From positions 2,522 through 16,225 of the forward strand of contig PMXH01000553.1 in the NCBI GenBank assembly GCA_003165855.1: a DNA stretch of 13,704 bases, in the 5' to 3' direction. The notes below the pieces were generated by a model, which made no database searches, was not told the origin of the DNA, and saw nothing but the letters and a program-made list of their open reading frames with translations. Origin of the DNA: Acidobacteriaceae bacterium. Its GTDB lineage: Bacteria; Acidobacteriota; Terriglobia; Terriglobales; Acidobacteriaceae. Of the stretch, positions 1 to 7,164 are shown piece after piece. The translations under genes and the position numbers were made by a program. Numbering within the stretch: position 1 is the stretch's first letter; each line of letters opens with the position of its first letter.

Positions 1-722
1 GCGGCGTCCTCGATGGTGACGATGCGCTCCACGTTGGGAATATAGCCGGAGAGCACATTGAGCAAGGTGGTTTTGCCGGCGCCGGTGCCGCCGGAGATGA
101 GCAGATTTAATTTCCCTTTCACCATGGTCGACAGCAGTTCGAGCATGGCTTCGGTGAGGGTATGGTTCTCGATCATGTTGCGGGCGGTGACGGGATCGCG
201 GCCGAAGCGGCGGATGGAGAGGCAAGCGCCGTCGAGAGCGAGGGGAGGAATAATGGCGTTTACACGAGAGCCATCGGGCAGGCGAGCGTCGACCATGGGA
301 GAAGATTCATCGACCCGGCGGCCGACGCGGGAAACGATTCGCTCGATGATCTGCATGAGGTGCTGGTTGTCCTTGAAAGACAAACCGGTGAGTTCAAGCT
401 TGCCGGCGCGCTCGATGTAAACCTTATCGAAACGGTTGACGAGAATGTCGGAGATGGTGTTGTCCTTGAGCAGGGGTTCGAGCGGGCCGAGGCCGAAGAT
501 TTCGTCGAGGATTTCTCGGGAGAGGCGCTCGCGTTCGGCAAAGCTGAGAGGGATGACCTCGCTGTTGACCGAGTTGCGGATGAGGACGAGAACTTCATCG
601 CGGGCGGCATCGTTGGCCGTGCGGCCGAGTTTCTCCAGGTCAAGGCGATCGAGGATCTTGCGATGGAGATCGGCCTTTACCTGCTGATACTCGCTGTGTT
701 CGAAGGTCTGCAGATTGGCCAT
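1..722 (-). CDS. cpaF: CpaF/TadA secretion ATPase of the Tad pilus (partial, C-terminal part beyond the left edge)
   Basis: Hexameric type II/IV secretion ATPase that powers Flp pilus assembly from the cytoplasmic face. The reading frame is open from an ATG at 722 to the window edge, giving 240 residues that begin MANLQTFEHSEY. The N-terminal helical domain carries LSREILDEIFGLGPLEPLL (about 67-85) followed by DNTISDILVN. The stretch VDARLPDGSRVNAIIPP (144-160) and SIRRF (169-173) are typical of the family. Walker A is GGTGAGKTT (211-219), and VTIEDA (235-240) is the start of the Asp box. Walker B, the His box and the C-terminus lie off the window. The start codon is only 6 bases after the cpaE stop, so the two are surely cotranscribed; the ribosome site (AAGAG) is weak and lies inside the end of cpaE. 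Family assignment is very firm. Confidence 0.95.
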   Translation of the reverse strand, partial: MANLQTFEHSEYQQVKADLHRKILDRLDLEKLGRTANDAARDEVLVLIRNSVNSEVIPLSFAERERLSREILDEIFGLGPLEPLLKDNTISDILVNRFDKVYIERAGKLELTGLSFKDNQHLMQIIERIVSRVGRRVDESSPMVDARLPDGSRVNAIIPPLALDGACLSIRRFGRDPVTARNMIENHTLTEAMLELLSTMVKGKLNLLISGGTGAGKTTLLNVLSGYIPNVERIVTIEDA

Positions 723-728
723 AGAGTG

Positions 729-1901
729 CTATACGCTCTTGAACAACGACCAGGCGGCACGTTTGACGTCGACATCGTCGCGGGTCAGTTCCTGAGCCAA
801 CCCGGAAAAACAACGGGCAATGTCAGTGTGACTTTGTTCCATGACCGGCGATCCGCGATCGATGGCGGAGGAGATGGCAAAGTACTGGTTGGGAACGCGC
901 CATATCAATTTTACGCCAGCGGCGTTTTCGGCATCGGCTTCGCTGAAGCCAGGGACTTTGCGGAAGCGGTTGAGAACGAGGCGGACGCGTTCCCGGTTGC
1001 CGGTTTCTCCGAGATACTGTTGCACGCGGGCGGCACTCCAGAGGGAGGCGACGTCGGTGCAGGCAACGAGCAGCACATACTCGGAAAGATTGGCGACGAG
1101 GCGGGAGGCGGCATCGAGGCGCGAGGAAATGTCCACGACCACATAGCGGTAGTGGCCCACCAACATGTCGAAGAGCCGGACAAACTCGGCGGTAGAGGGT
1201 TCGATGGCCGCGGGGGCGTTGGTTCCGGCCAGCAATTGCAGTCCGCCGCCATGCCGGGTCATGAAACTCTCGAGCAGGGAACTATCCATGCGGTGGAGAT
1301 TGCGAGTGGCGTCGGCGACGGTGAACAGAGGTTTAAGGTTCAGATGGAGCGCGGTGTGCCCGAGCGGCGCGAGATCGATGAGGGCGGTGTGGCCGTAAGC
1401 GGATTGTAGCGCGAGGGCGAGGTTGACGGCTACGGTAGTGGATCCGCTGCCGCCTTTGGCGTTGACGACGGAGAAGACTTTGCCGCGGGGGCCTTCTTTC
1501 TGAACCCGGCGTTGGGCGGTGGTGAGGCGAACAAAGGCCTCGAGGAGGTCGGTGGTAGTGGTGGGGCGGTCAATGAATTCGCGAGCGCCGGCCCGCATGG
1601 CATTGACGATGACGTGCGGTTGGTTGAGACTTCCGATGGCGAACACGGCGGAGTCCGGAAGTTCCTGGTGAAGGAGTTCAACGGCGCGCATGGCCGGGGC
1701 GGGATTATCGGCGGGAATATCAACCAGGAGGACGTCAGGATGGGCGGCCTCGATGCGGCGCATGATGGGATCGGCGGCAGCAACGGGGAAACTGGCACAA
1801 GTATGAACTGTGCTGGCCACACTGGTGCCATCGACCAGCACCTGGAGGACGGTGCGCTGTTCGTTGTCGGTGGCCACGATGACGACAGAAAGCTCGGGCA
1901 T
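729..1901 (-). CDS. cpaE: CpaE/TadZ-like pilus assembly protein: pseudo-receiver plus MinD/ParA-type ATPase domain
   Basis: 390 residues. In this family the protein sits at the inner membrane, often at a pole, and recruits the Tad machine. Residues 1-125 look like a response-regulator receiver fold: VVIVATDNE at the start and a possible phosphoacceptor Asp61 in LLVDIP. The usual beta5 lysine is absent (FIDRP, 109-113), so phosphorylation is doubtful. Residues 140-380 form a MinD/ParA-like domain with a deviant P-loop, KGGSGSTT (149-156). The signature lysine 149 is kept, but the second P-loop lysine is Ser154, as in many CpaE/TadZ proteins, so ATP hydrolysis may be weak. ALIDLAPLGH (173-182) and YVVVDIS (253-259) match the other nucleotide-site strands. 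It lies between cpaC and cpaF. No Shine-Dalgarno is visible before the ATG; a repeat ends 11 bases upstream. The start is chosen because beta-strand 1 begins at once. Confidence 0.93.
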   Translation of the reverse strand: MPELSVVIVATDNEQRTVLQVLVDGTSVASTVHTCASFPVAAADPIMRRIEAAHPDVLLVDIPADNPAPAMRAVELLHQELPDSAVFAIGSLNQPHVIVNAMRAGAREFIDRPTTTTDLLEAFVRLTTAQRRVQKEGPRGKVFSVVNAKGGSGSTTVAVNLALALQSAYGHTALIDLAPLGHTALHLNLKPLFTVADATRNLHRMDSSLLESFMTRHGGGLQLLAGTNAPAAIEPSTAEFVRLFDMLVGHYRYVVVDISSRLDAASRLVANLSEYVLLVACTDVASLWSAARVQQYLGETGNRERVRLVLNRFRKVPGFSEADAENAAGVKLIWRVPNQYFAISSAIDRGSPVMEQSHTDIARCFSGLAQELTRDDVDVKRAAWSLFKSV

Positions 1902-1912
1902 AGCTAGAATTC

Positions 1913-1976
1913 AGTTGCCAGTATCCAGTTGTTAGTTGCCAGTGAGTTTTTCTTTAACTGGCAACTGGTAATCTAC
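1913..1976. repeat. Heptamer-built intergenic repeat with a 10-bp hairpin between cpaC and cpaE
   Basis: On the plus strand the sequence runs in 7-base units: AGTTGCC (1913), AGTATCC (1920), AGTTGTT (1927), AGTTGCC (1934), AGTGAGT (1941). After a T-rich stretch come inverted units AACTGGC (1956) and AACTGGT (1963). AGTTGCCAGT at 1934-1943 pairs perfectly with ACTGGCAACT at 1957-1966 around a 13-base loop, and the same 10-mer occurs a third time at 1913-1922. It lies inside the pilus operon, so it would be transcribed. It may be a dispersed non-coding repeat, an mRNA processing or attenuation hairpin, or both. The structure is seen directly; the function is inference. Confidence 0.75.
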
Positions 1977-2034
1977 CGCTGCTGCATCGTTAGTTTCTTC
2001 CGTGCAAATTCCAAAGCATCCTTGCTTGAATGGT

Positions 2035-3447
2035 CTACTTTCCAGAAGGTTTTTTTCCGTCGAATTTATCGTTGTTGATGAAAGGTTCCGGGTCCTTGGG
2101 ACCGGGCGGGGTTTCGGCATTGGGGGAGATCCGATGCACGGTACACAGGACCATCAGTTCTGAATTACTTTTCTGGATGCTCTTGCTTTTGAAAAAGGCC
2201 CCCAGGATCGGAATATCGCCGAGGCCGGGAACTTTGTTCCAGATGTCGGTGACGCGATTGTCGATCAAGCCGGCGATGACGAAACTTTGTCCGTCCCGCA
2301 ACTCGAATTCGGTTTCAGCTTTGCGAGTACTCAAGGCCGGGATGGTGAAGCCGGAAATGGTAAGAGCATCGGCAAAGTCGAGGGTGCTGACCTCCGGGGC
2401 AACGGTTAAGTGAATGTTGCCGTTGGGCATGATGACGGGGGTGAATTCGAGTTTGACGCCAAATTCCTTGAAGGAGATGGTCACGGCGGTGAATCCCTGC
2501 CCAGGCTGCACAATGGGGAAGGGAAACTGGCCGCCAGCCAGGAAACTGGCTTTCTTGCCATTGACGGCGATGAGATTGGGCTCAGCCAGGATCTGGAGGA
2601 GGTTCTTGCTCTGCAGGGCTTCGATGACGGCGCCCACGTGGAGATTGGGCGAGAAAAGAAACATGTTGAGGACATTACTGACGGTCTGGCTGATTTGGAA
2701 GTTTGAGTTTTGTCCCTGGGTTTGGGTGATGGACTGGGGTGCGAAGCCGCCGTATTGACCGGTGGTGCTGGTTCCGACCAGATTGGCGGCGCCGGTGGAA
2801 AAGGCGTTCGCGCCAAGTTGGGTGAGAGCGCTGCGGTCGACTTCGGCGAACTTGACCTCGAGCAGAACTTCCTGCGCGCCCACGGGGCCGAAGGTGAGCA
2901 CGTTGATGACATTCTTGGAATAAGCGGAAGCGAGTTCTCCGGCGCGCTTGGCGACATCTTCGGTGGTGACGTGGCCGGCGAGAACAATGGCGGCGCGCGA
3001 AGGAGTTACGGAAATCTGCTCGTCGGGAAAGATGCGGTGTTCTTCTTCGGCGCAGGCGCTGACGTCCACATCGACGCGGAGATCGAAGCTGCGGGAGCGC
3101 TCGAGTTCGTCCCAGATGATGAGAGAGACTTCGCCGGGGGCGCGGCCGTGGACCAGGATCTGGGTGGAAGTAAGAACAGTGGGATCGGCGATCGAAGGGT
3201 CGGTGACGGAGATGCGTTTGATACGCTCGGTGGTGTTGATGAGCAGAGACTTATCGACCATGACGCGCAGCGGAGCGGAGCCTTGGGGCTGCGCGGACGG
3301 GGACGGAAGAGTGGTCTGGGTGGTGGCGGGTGGAGTGGGTTCCTGGGGCGCCTGAGTCGCGGGCTGTTGGAGTAGCTCGGCGAGTGCGCCGGCCGGCATG
3401 AGTAACGACAGGGCGACGGCAACGAAAAGTGTGGTGCGAACCTTCAT
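2035..3447 (-). CDS. cpaC: CpaC/RcpA outer-membrane secretin of the Tad pilus
   Basis: 470 residues; forms the outer-membrane channel through which the Flp pilus passes. The start is the ATG at 3447, preceded by TAGGA about nine bases upstream; an in-frame ATG 17 codons earlier would bury the signal peptide. Signal peptide 1-23 (MKVRTTLFVA..., cleavage after ALA). A Pro/Gln/Thr-rich linker (25-58) follows. The pilus-formation N-domain (59-128) holds VDKSLLINTTERIKRISVTD and ILVHGRAPGEVSLIIWD. A BON-like segment spans about 140-185. The secretin core (about 190-440) includes LAEPNLIAVNGKKASFLAGG and FGVKLEFTPVI. The secretin signature VPGLGDIPILGAFF is at 406-419. The tail is hydrophilic, rich in Lys, Asp and Pro. 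Length and order are normal for RcpA/CpaC. It lies 72 bases after cpaB and 133 bases before cpaE. No pilotin gene is visible. Confidence 0.96.
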   Translation of the reverse strand: MKVRTTLFVAVALSLLMPAGALAELLQQPATQAPQEPTPPATTQTTLPSPSAQPQGSAPLRVMVDKSLLINTTERIKRISVTDPSIADPTVLTSTQILVHGRAPGEVSLIIWDELERSRSFDLRVDVDVSACAEEEHRIFPDEQISVTPSRAAIVLAGHVTTEDVAKRAGELASAYSKNVINVLTFGPVGAQEVLLEVKFAEVDRSALTQLGANAFSTGAANLVGTSTTGQYGGFAPQSITQTQGQNSNFQISQTVSNVLNMFLFSPNLHVGAVIEALQSKNLLQILAEPNLIAVNGKKASFLAGGQFPFPIVQPGQGFTAVTISFKEFGVKLEFTPVIMPNGNIHLTVAPEVSTLDFADALTISGFTIPALSTRKAETEFELRDGQSFVIAGLIDNRVTDIWNKVPGLGDIPILGAFFKSKSIQKSNSELMVLCTVHRISPNAETPPGPKDPEPFINNDKFDGKKPSGK

Positions 3448-3519
3448 CGTGTGATTCCTATCCACATGAGAAAACCTGCAATGCAGCGCATAGAGCAACT
3501 AAGCCGAGCTTCTCTCCGA

Positions 3520-4386
3520 CTACTTAGGGTCTTCACCGCTTTGTTCCGGCAACGGTACAACCGTTCTCTTTTCACCTTTATAGACCTCGACATTGAGGAC
3601 CGAAGGAGTGGGGGGCGGTTGCTCAGTTTTCTGCTGTTTCACGGGACGAACATGTACGCGGGGCGGAGGCGCTACCGGAGTACCACCCTTGTATAGCCCT
3701 TTGGCGTTGGCCGCGGTCACTTCGTCCTGCTGAGTATCGAGCGGGTTGCGCAGGGCGAGCTGAATATGGCCTTCGGAACTGGCCAGAGTAAGGCGTTCGG
3801 CGTCATCGGGCGAAACCAGAAGAGTGATCACGGGAGTGTTCTGGGCGTCACCGGCGGCATTGCGCTCGAGAGTGTGGCCGGAGGCAATCACGGCGACATT
3901 CTGCAAAACGGTGGTGGTTTGAGATTCGGCGCTGCCGTTCGGGGTTCCGGTAAGGAGTATGTCGACGCGAGTCCCAGGACCGACGAAGCCAGCGACGGAG
4001 ACGACCTCATTGACCCGAACGGAGACGGCGCGCATGCCGCGAGGAATCAGAGAAGGCAAGCCGGACCCGGCATTTTCGGGAGCCAGTTTGCTGGGCAAAA
4101 TAAATTCTCCCTTGGTGATGGGAAGGATCACGCCGAGCCCCATGACTTGAGAGCGCTTACTGTAGAACCCAGGGGGCAGAGCAGACGCAGGGTAGCGGAC
4201 CGTGCGGACGTCATGCTCTCCGATTCTGGCGCCGACCTGGATGTCGTCGGCGGCCACGATGACGTCGGCGCCGGGTTCGTTGCTGGACGAGGCTCCACCT
4301 TGCAGCTTCTTGAAGACGATGAGGCTGACAATGGCTCCCAAGGCCAAGGCCAGGGCCCCGATCATCAACAAACGAGTACGGTTCAT
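3520..4386 (-). CDS. cpaB: CpaB/RcpC Flp pilus assembly protein (SAF domain)
   Basis: 288 residues; an inner-membrane-anchored periplasmic protein that works with the CpaC secretin. One N-terminal membrane segment (about 6-26, MIGALALALGAIVSLIVF) works as an uncleaved anchor. The SAF domain (41-103) starts DVIVAADDIQVGARI and includes VRYPASALPPGFY and KGEFILPSKLAPE. The RcpC domain follows (about 112-215) with IPRGMRAVSVRV, VAGFVGPGTRVDILLTG and the LLVSPDDAERLTLASSEGHIQLALR stretch in two parts. The C-terminal tail (235-288) is Pro/Lys-rich and probably flexible. The ATG has GGAG five bases upstream. It sits directly after the pilin gene (85 bases) and before cpaC, the standard Tad operon order. 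Assignment is firm. Confidence 0.95.
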   Translation of the reverse strand: MNRTRLLMIGALALALGAIVSLIVFKKLQGGASSSNEPGADVIVAADDIQVGARIGEHDVRTVRYPASALPPGFYSKRSQVMGLGVILPITKGEFILPSKLAPENAGSGLPSLIPRGMRAVSVRVNEVVSVAGFVGPGTRVDILLTGTPNGSAESQTTTVLQNVAVIASGHTLERNAAGDAQNTPVITLLVSPDDAERLTLASSEGHIQLALRNPLDTQQDEVTAANAKGLYKGGTPVAPPPRVHVRPVKQQKTEQPPPTPSVLNVEVYKGEKRTVVPLPEQSGEDPK

Positions 4387-4430
4387 AGCACTCCGTTAGA
4401 ACGTGGGAAAACATGGATTCTGGCCGTAAG

Positions 4431-4447
4431 CTGGCGAGAATCGCCGG
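4431..4447 (-). other. Small hairpin between flp and cpaB
   Basis: GGCGA (4433-4437) and TCGCC (4441-4445) pair around a 3-base loop, extended to 7 bp by a G-T and a C-G pair. There is no T-run on the minus-strand 3' side, so it is not a standard terminator. It lies in the 85-base gap just after the pilin stop, where an RNA hairpin could protect a pilin mRNA end from decay or lower read-through into cpaB. This is inference from position only. Confidence 0.3.
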
Positions 4448-4471
4448 TTGAGCACCGCGCCGAGCAAACTC

Positions 4472-4633
4472 TTATTGAATCGAACTGGATACGTTAGAGA
4501 AAACGTTATTTGCGTTCGAGCCGATGAGCCGGATGGTGCCGACGACAATCACAAGAATCACGGCCAGCATAACGGCGTATTCGGCGATGTCTTGTCCTTC
4601 TTCGTCGCGCCACAATCTCCAAAGATGATTCAT
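4472..4633 (-). CDS. flp: Flp-type (type IVb) major pilin precursor
   Basis: 53 residues, the size of Flp prepilins; polymerises into the Tad pilus. The sequence starts MNHLWRLWRDEEGQDIAEYA. The short basic/acidic leader ends in Gly, followed by QDIAEY, which matches the Flp processing motif (G, then five residues ending in the invariant Glu-Tyr). The predicted cleavage is after Gly14. The mature part opens with a hydrophobic helix (AVMLAVILVIVVGTIRLIG) and ends in a small polar tail with Asn and Ser. The ATG at 4633 is chosen over an upstream in-frame ATG because it has a near-perfect AAGGAGG nine bases before it and because the leader then has normal length. It is the first gene of the operon. 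The prepilin peptidase (CpaA/TadV) is not in this window. Confidence 0.95.
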   Translation of the reverse strand: MNHLWRLWRDEEGQDIAEYAVMLAVILVIVVGTIRLIGSNANNVFSNVSSSIQ

Positions 4634-4642
4634 AGTTTCCCG

Positions 4643-4661
4643 CCTCCTTAAGATCGATCTT
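4643..4661 (-). promoter_or_regulatory. Strong pilin Shine-Dalgarno (AAGGAGG) with an adjoining 12-bp palindrome
   Basis: On the minus strand AAGGAGG (4643-4649) lies 9 bases before the pilin ATG and decides the start. Immediately 5' of it is AAGATCGATCTT (4650-4661), a perfect 12-bp palindrome. It could be a repressor or operator half-site pair, or an RNA stem next to the ribosome site. The Shine-Dalgarno is near certain; the palindrome's role is unknown. Confidence 0.6.
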
Positions 4662-4960
4662 TCAAACGTGCTGCAGCGCGGCTCACGCCCCGTGGCCGCG
4701 GGGGAATTTCGTCCCGTTTCGTACAACGCTGCTGGGAGATTTAATCCAACTCATAATAACCCGCAAAATGGTCCCAGAGGTGTATTTTCTTGGATACCGA
4801 AGGTAACTCCCGTGCCGTTTTCGCGATGGTCCATACCCGCCCTGCCTTGCGACGCTGGTGTGCTGAAGCGAACTTCGTCTTAGTGGGGGAACAGGAGCGG
4901 AGATCTAAAGAGTTTATCTGAACGAGTTGCGCCGCGTAAGGGGTACAATCGCGATCCATC
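4662..4960. other. Gene-free divergent region between the pilus operon and the first GT87 gene
   Basis: No convincing gene is present; reading frames here are short and look like chance. It must hold the promoter of the pilus operon (leftward) and of the GT87 gene (rightward). A GC-rich hairpin (CCCCG...CGGGG, near 4689-4704) lies in the presumed pilin leader. Leftward, TTGCGG followed after 17 bases by TAAATC (near 4736-4765) is only a weak sigma-70-like pair. No clear terminator was seen. Confidence 0.5.
4944..4949 (+). promoter_or_regulatory. Possible -10 element (TACAAT) upstream of the first GT87 gene
   Basis: TACAAT matches the sigma-70 -10 consensus at five of six positions. No good -35 hexamer lies 16-18 bases upstream (AACGAG at the 17-base position). 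Transcription would begin near 4956, making the GTG at 4961 almost leaderless and leaving the second GTG at 4988 with a short leader. Confidence 0.35.
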
Positions 4961-6229
4961 GTGTTAGCCAGGGAAAGACAATCCGGGGTGGCTGAGGGGA
5001 GCAGATGGCGGCGCTTGGCTTGGATGTTTGTGGTTGGGATGGTGGGTTTGCACCTGCTGCTGGTGGTCAATCTTTGGGGGCGGATCAGCCGGGGGTATCC
5101 GGACTTCACGGTCTTCTACACCGCGGCCAGGGTGTTGCGCGGGGGACTCGGGCATCGGCTTTATGACCCGCAGGTCCAATATCAAGCGCAGAAGAGCTTC
5201 GCGGGAGAGATCCCTTCGCGGCACGGGCCGTTGCCTTACATCCACCCGCCGTTTGAAGCATTGATCTTTTTGCCGCTAACCCTGTTGCCTTATCGCCACG
5301 CATTTGCGGCGTGGGATCTGCTGAATATCGGCGTCCTGTTTGGGGTGGCCTTTCTGCTGCGCCGATCGGTTCGCACGCTGGGCGCGATTCCGCTCTGGGA
5401 GTTTGTGTTGGGATGCCTGGCATTCTTTCCAGTTTTCGCCTGTCTCTTGCAGGGGCAGGACTCTATTCTGCTGTTGTTGCTTTGCACATTGGGATTCAAT
5501 GCGCTGAAGAGGGAAGCGAATTTTCTCGCCGGCTGCTGGTTCGCTCTGGGGGTATTTAAGTTTCAGTTGATGGTTCCGATTGTTTTGCTGCTGATCCTCT
5601 CGACGCGAAGGCGGGTGGCGATGGGGTTCGCGGCAGTTTCGATACTGCTGGCGCTGGTTTCTGTGGGGTTGGTGGGGTGGGAGGGAGCGCTTCACTATCC
5701 GGAATATGTTCTGCAGGTGGTGAGGACGCCGAGTCTCGGAGGGATCCCGCTGGAGCTCATGCCGAACCTGAATGGCTTGGTGCAAGGTTGGCCTTTCCTG
5801 TTTCCGAAGATGGTTTGGTCTGCTGCGGCCTTGGTGAGTTCGGTGATGCTGTTTCTTTTCGCGGCGTGGGCGGGGCGGACGACGGCTCAGCCGGAAAAGC
5901 TTGAGTTGAAATTCGCATTGGCTGTGGTGGTATCAGGATTGATCGGCTGGCAAACCAATGCGCATGATCTGAGTTTGCTCGTCTTACCACTGGTTTTGGT
6001 TTTGGATTATTGTGTGCAAACGCCGACGCGGAGCAGGAGATTTGCCCTGCTGCTTCCGGTTCTGCCGCTCTTGCTGAGCCCGCTGTGGATCGTGCTTTGG
6101 CTCGCGGCCGGCCGAGTGAATCTGATGGCGATTCCGTTGTTGTGGTGGGCGTGGAAGATTGGGCGGGAGATTTCTGGCGACGGGCGATCGCGGCTGGGGT
6201 CGACAGTGCAACCGGCGATTCCGGGCTAG
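4961..6229 (+). CDS. GT87-family (DUF2029) polyprenyl-phosphate-dependent membrane glycosyltransferase
   Basis: 422 residues, about 9-11 hydrophobic segments, the normal size of GT87 (GT-C fold) enzymes. Known members move mannose or other sugars from polyprenyl-phosphate donors to glycans or glycolipids on the outer side of the inner membrane. Motifs: the first periplasmic loop PDFTVFYTAARVL with the expected acidic Asp48; RLYDPQVQYQ (66-75); YIHPPFEALIFLPLTLLP (93-110); QGQDSILLLLL (164-174); GVFKFQLMVPIVLLL (197-211); NAHDLSLLVLPLVLVLDY (333-350). The start is uncertain: GTG at 4961, or GTG at 4988 (residue 10) with AGGGAAAG ten bases before it; both leave the first membrane helix (from about 18) intact. 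The stop overlaps the stop of the convergent neighbour in a shared CTAG. Family is confident; sugar and acceptor unknown. Confidence 0.88.
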   Translation: MLARERQSGVAEGSRWRRLAWMFVVGMVGLHLLLVVNLWGRISRGYPDFTVFYTAARVLRGGLGHRLYDPQVQYQAQKSFAGEIPSRHGPLPYIHPPFEALIFLPLTLLPYRHAFAAWDLLNIGVLFGVAFLLRRSVRTLGAIPLWEFVLGCLAFFPVFACLLQGQDSILLLLLCTLGFNALKREANFLAGCWFALGVFKFQLMVPIVLLLILSTRRRVAMGFAAVSILLALVSVGLVGWEGALHYPEYVLQVVRTPSLGGIPLELMPNLNGLVQGWPFLFPKMVWSAAALVSSVMLFLFAAWAGRTTAQPEKLELKFALAVVVSGLIGWQTNAHDLSLLVLPLVLVLDYCVQTPTRSRRFALLLPVLPLLLSPLWIVLWLAAGRVNLMAIPLLWWAWKIGREISGDGRSRLGSTVQPAIPG

Positions 6230-7152
6230 ACGGTTGAGGGGGGATCGTCGCCCCGTCGGTTTCGCAGCAGCACGATGACCAGCATAGGCAGGTAGAAAAC
6301 GAGGACGGCGCAACGGCCGACTTGGGTGAAGCTGTGAGGAGGATAGTACCAGCGCCAGATGCCCGCTGCCCAACTGATGAAGATGGTGGCGCACAGTTCA
6401 CGCCGGGATTTGGGGATGAGCCAGAGAATGAGCATGTCGTAAAACCAGCGCTGAGGAGTGATCGCCATCAGGAAGAGAAGACGAGCGTCGCGGTCGCGAT
6501 AGCGGAGTAGAGCCAGAGCCAGCAATGGGCCGGGCCAGATCAGGAGCGGGAAAAATCGCGCATAGAAGTGAAAGTTGCCGACCCAGAGCCATGGCCACCT
6601 GGGCAAAACCAGAAAACTCAGCGCGAGGACCAGGGCGCAGGCTAGCAAGCCCCGTCGGGTTGCTCGGGTGAGGAGCACCGGCAGTCCCAGTTGCGGCTTG
6701 GCCAGCGTCACGGGCAGCAGCGGTGGAAGAAAGGCGCTGGCCACAATGAGGGGCGTCCACTGAACTGTGAGCAACCCGGCCCAATAAGGATAGGCGAGGA
6801 AGACAAGCAGGCGACGGTAGCCGTTGCGTGACAGGCCAAATGCCATGAGGGCGGAACTGATCCCGTAGAAAGCTCCGCCGGCAATGTTGAGACGCATCCA
6901 CGCGAAGGGCAGACCAAAGATTGCGCTCGGGATGGGATACAACTGCATGGGCCGCAGGTAGGGGTTGCGATGCGCGAGCAGATCCTGCGCGGCCCAGATG
7001 GCCCAGGTAAAGTCGCCTGCGCCTTGTTGAAAATGCGCCAGCAGGAACCAGCAGTAGAGGGCGCTGGCCAGTCCGATGGCCGCCGAAATTGCGATCCGCA
7101 GTCGCAAGCTTGATCTTCGTCCGATGGGTTGTGGCCCGATCAGTTGTAACAT
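6226..7152 (-). CDS. Shorter GT87-like polytopic membrane protein, probable glycosyltransferase
   Basis: 308 residues, about 8 hydrophobic segments. It has the GT87 layout but is roughly 100 residues shorter than its neighbours. After a first membrane helix (about 17-38) comes GDFTWAIWAAQDLLAHRNPYLRP (46-68) with the expected Asp47, then YPIPSAIFGLPFAWM (72-86), like the aromatic-Pro-Pro loop of the family. Later stretches are TVQWTPLIVASAFLPP, VTLAKPQLGLPVLL (148-161) and QRWFYDMLILWLIPK (234-248). The C-terminus ends soon after the last helix. The ATG at 7152 starts a good N-terminus, though no clear Shine-Dalgarno precedes it; the open frame continues upstream to 8022 only as antisense of the next gene. 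Convergent with the first GT87 gene (4-base overlap) and divergent from the third, 12 bases away. Membrane topology is firm; enzymatic role is inferred from motifs. Confidence 0.8.
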   Translation of the reverse strand: MLQLIGPQPIGRRSSLRLRIAISAAIGLASALYCWFLLAHFQQGAGDFTWAIWAAQDLLAHRNPYLRPMQLYPIPSAIFGLPFAWMRLNIAGGAFYGISSALMAFGLSRNGYRRLLVFLAYPYWAGLLTVQWTPLIVASAFLPPLLPVTLAKPQLGLPVLLTRATRRGLLACALVLALSFLVLPRWPWLWVGNFHFYARFFPLLIWPGPLLALALLRYRDRDARLLFLMAITPQRWFYDMLILWLIPKSRRELCATIFISWAAGIWRWYYPPHSFTQVGRCAVLVFYLPMLVIVLLRNRRGDDPPSTV

Positions 7153-7164
7153 GGGGCGGATTGT

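Noticed and set aside
162..1409. 415-residue plus-strand ORF antisense to cpaF and cpaE
   Set aside because: It spans two well-supported genes on the opposite strand, has no recognisable domain and low-complexity Gly/Glu/Val content typical of GC-rich shadow frames.
4762..4776. Sigma-54-like site upstream of the pilin gene (TGGGAC then TTGCG, minus strand)
   Set aside because: The distance between the GG and GC elements is one base short of the strict sigma-54 spacing, and -24 deviates from TGGCAC.
5276..5785. Minus-strand Gln/Arg-rich 169-residue ORF within the first GT87 gene
   Set aside because: Antisense shadow: composition is a mirror of Leu/Val-rich membrane codons.
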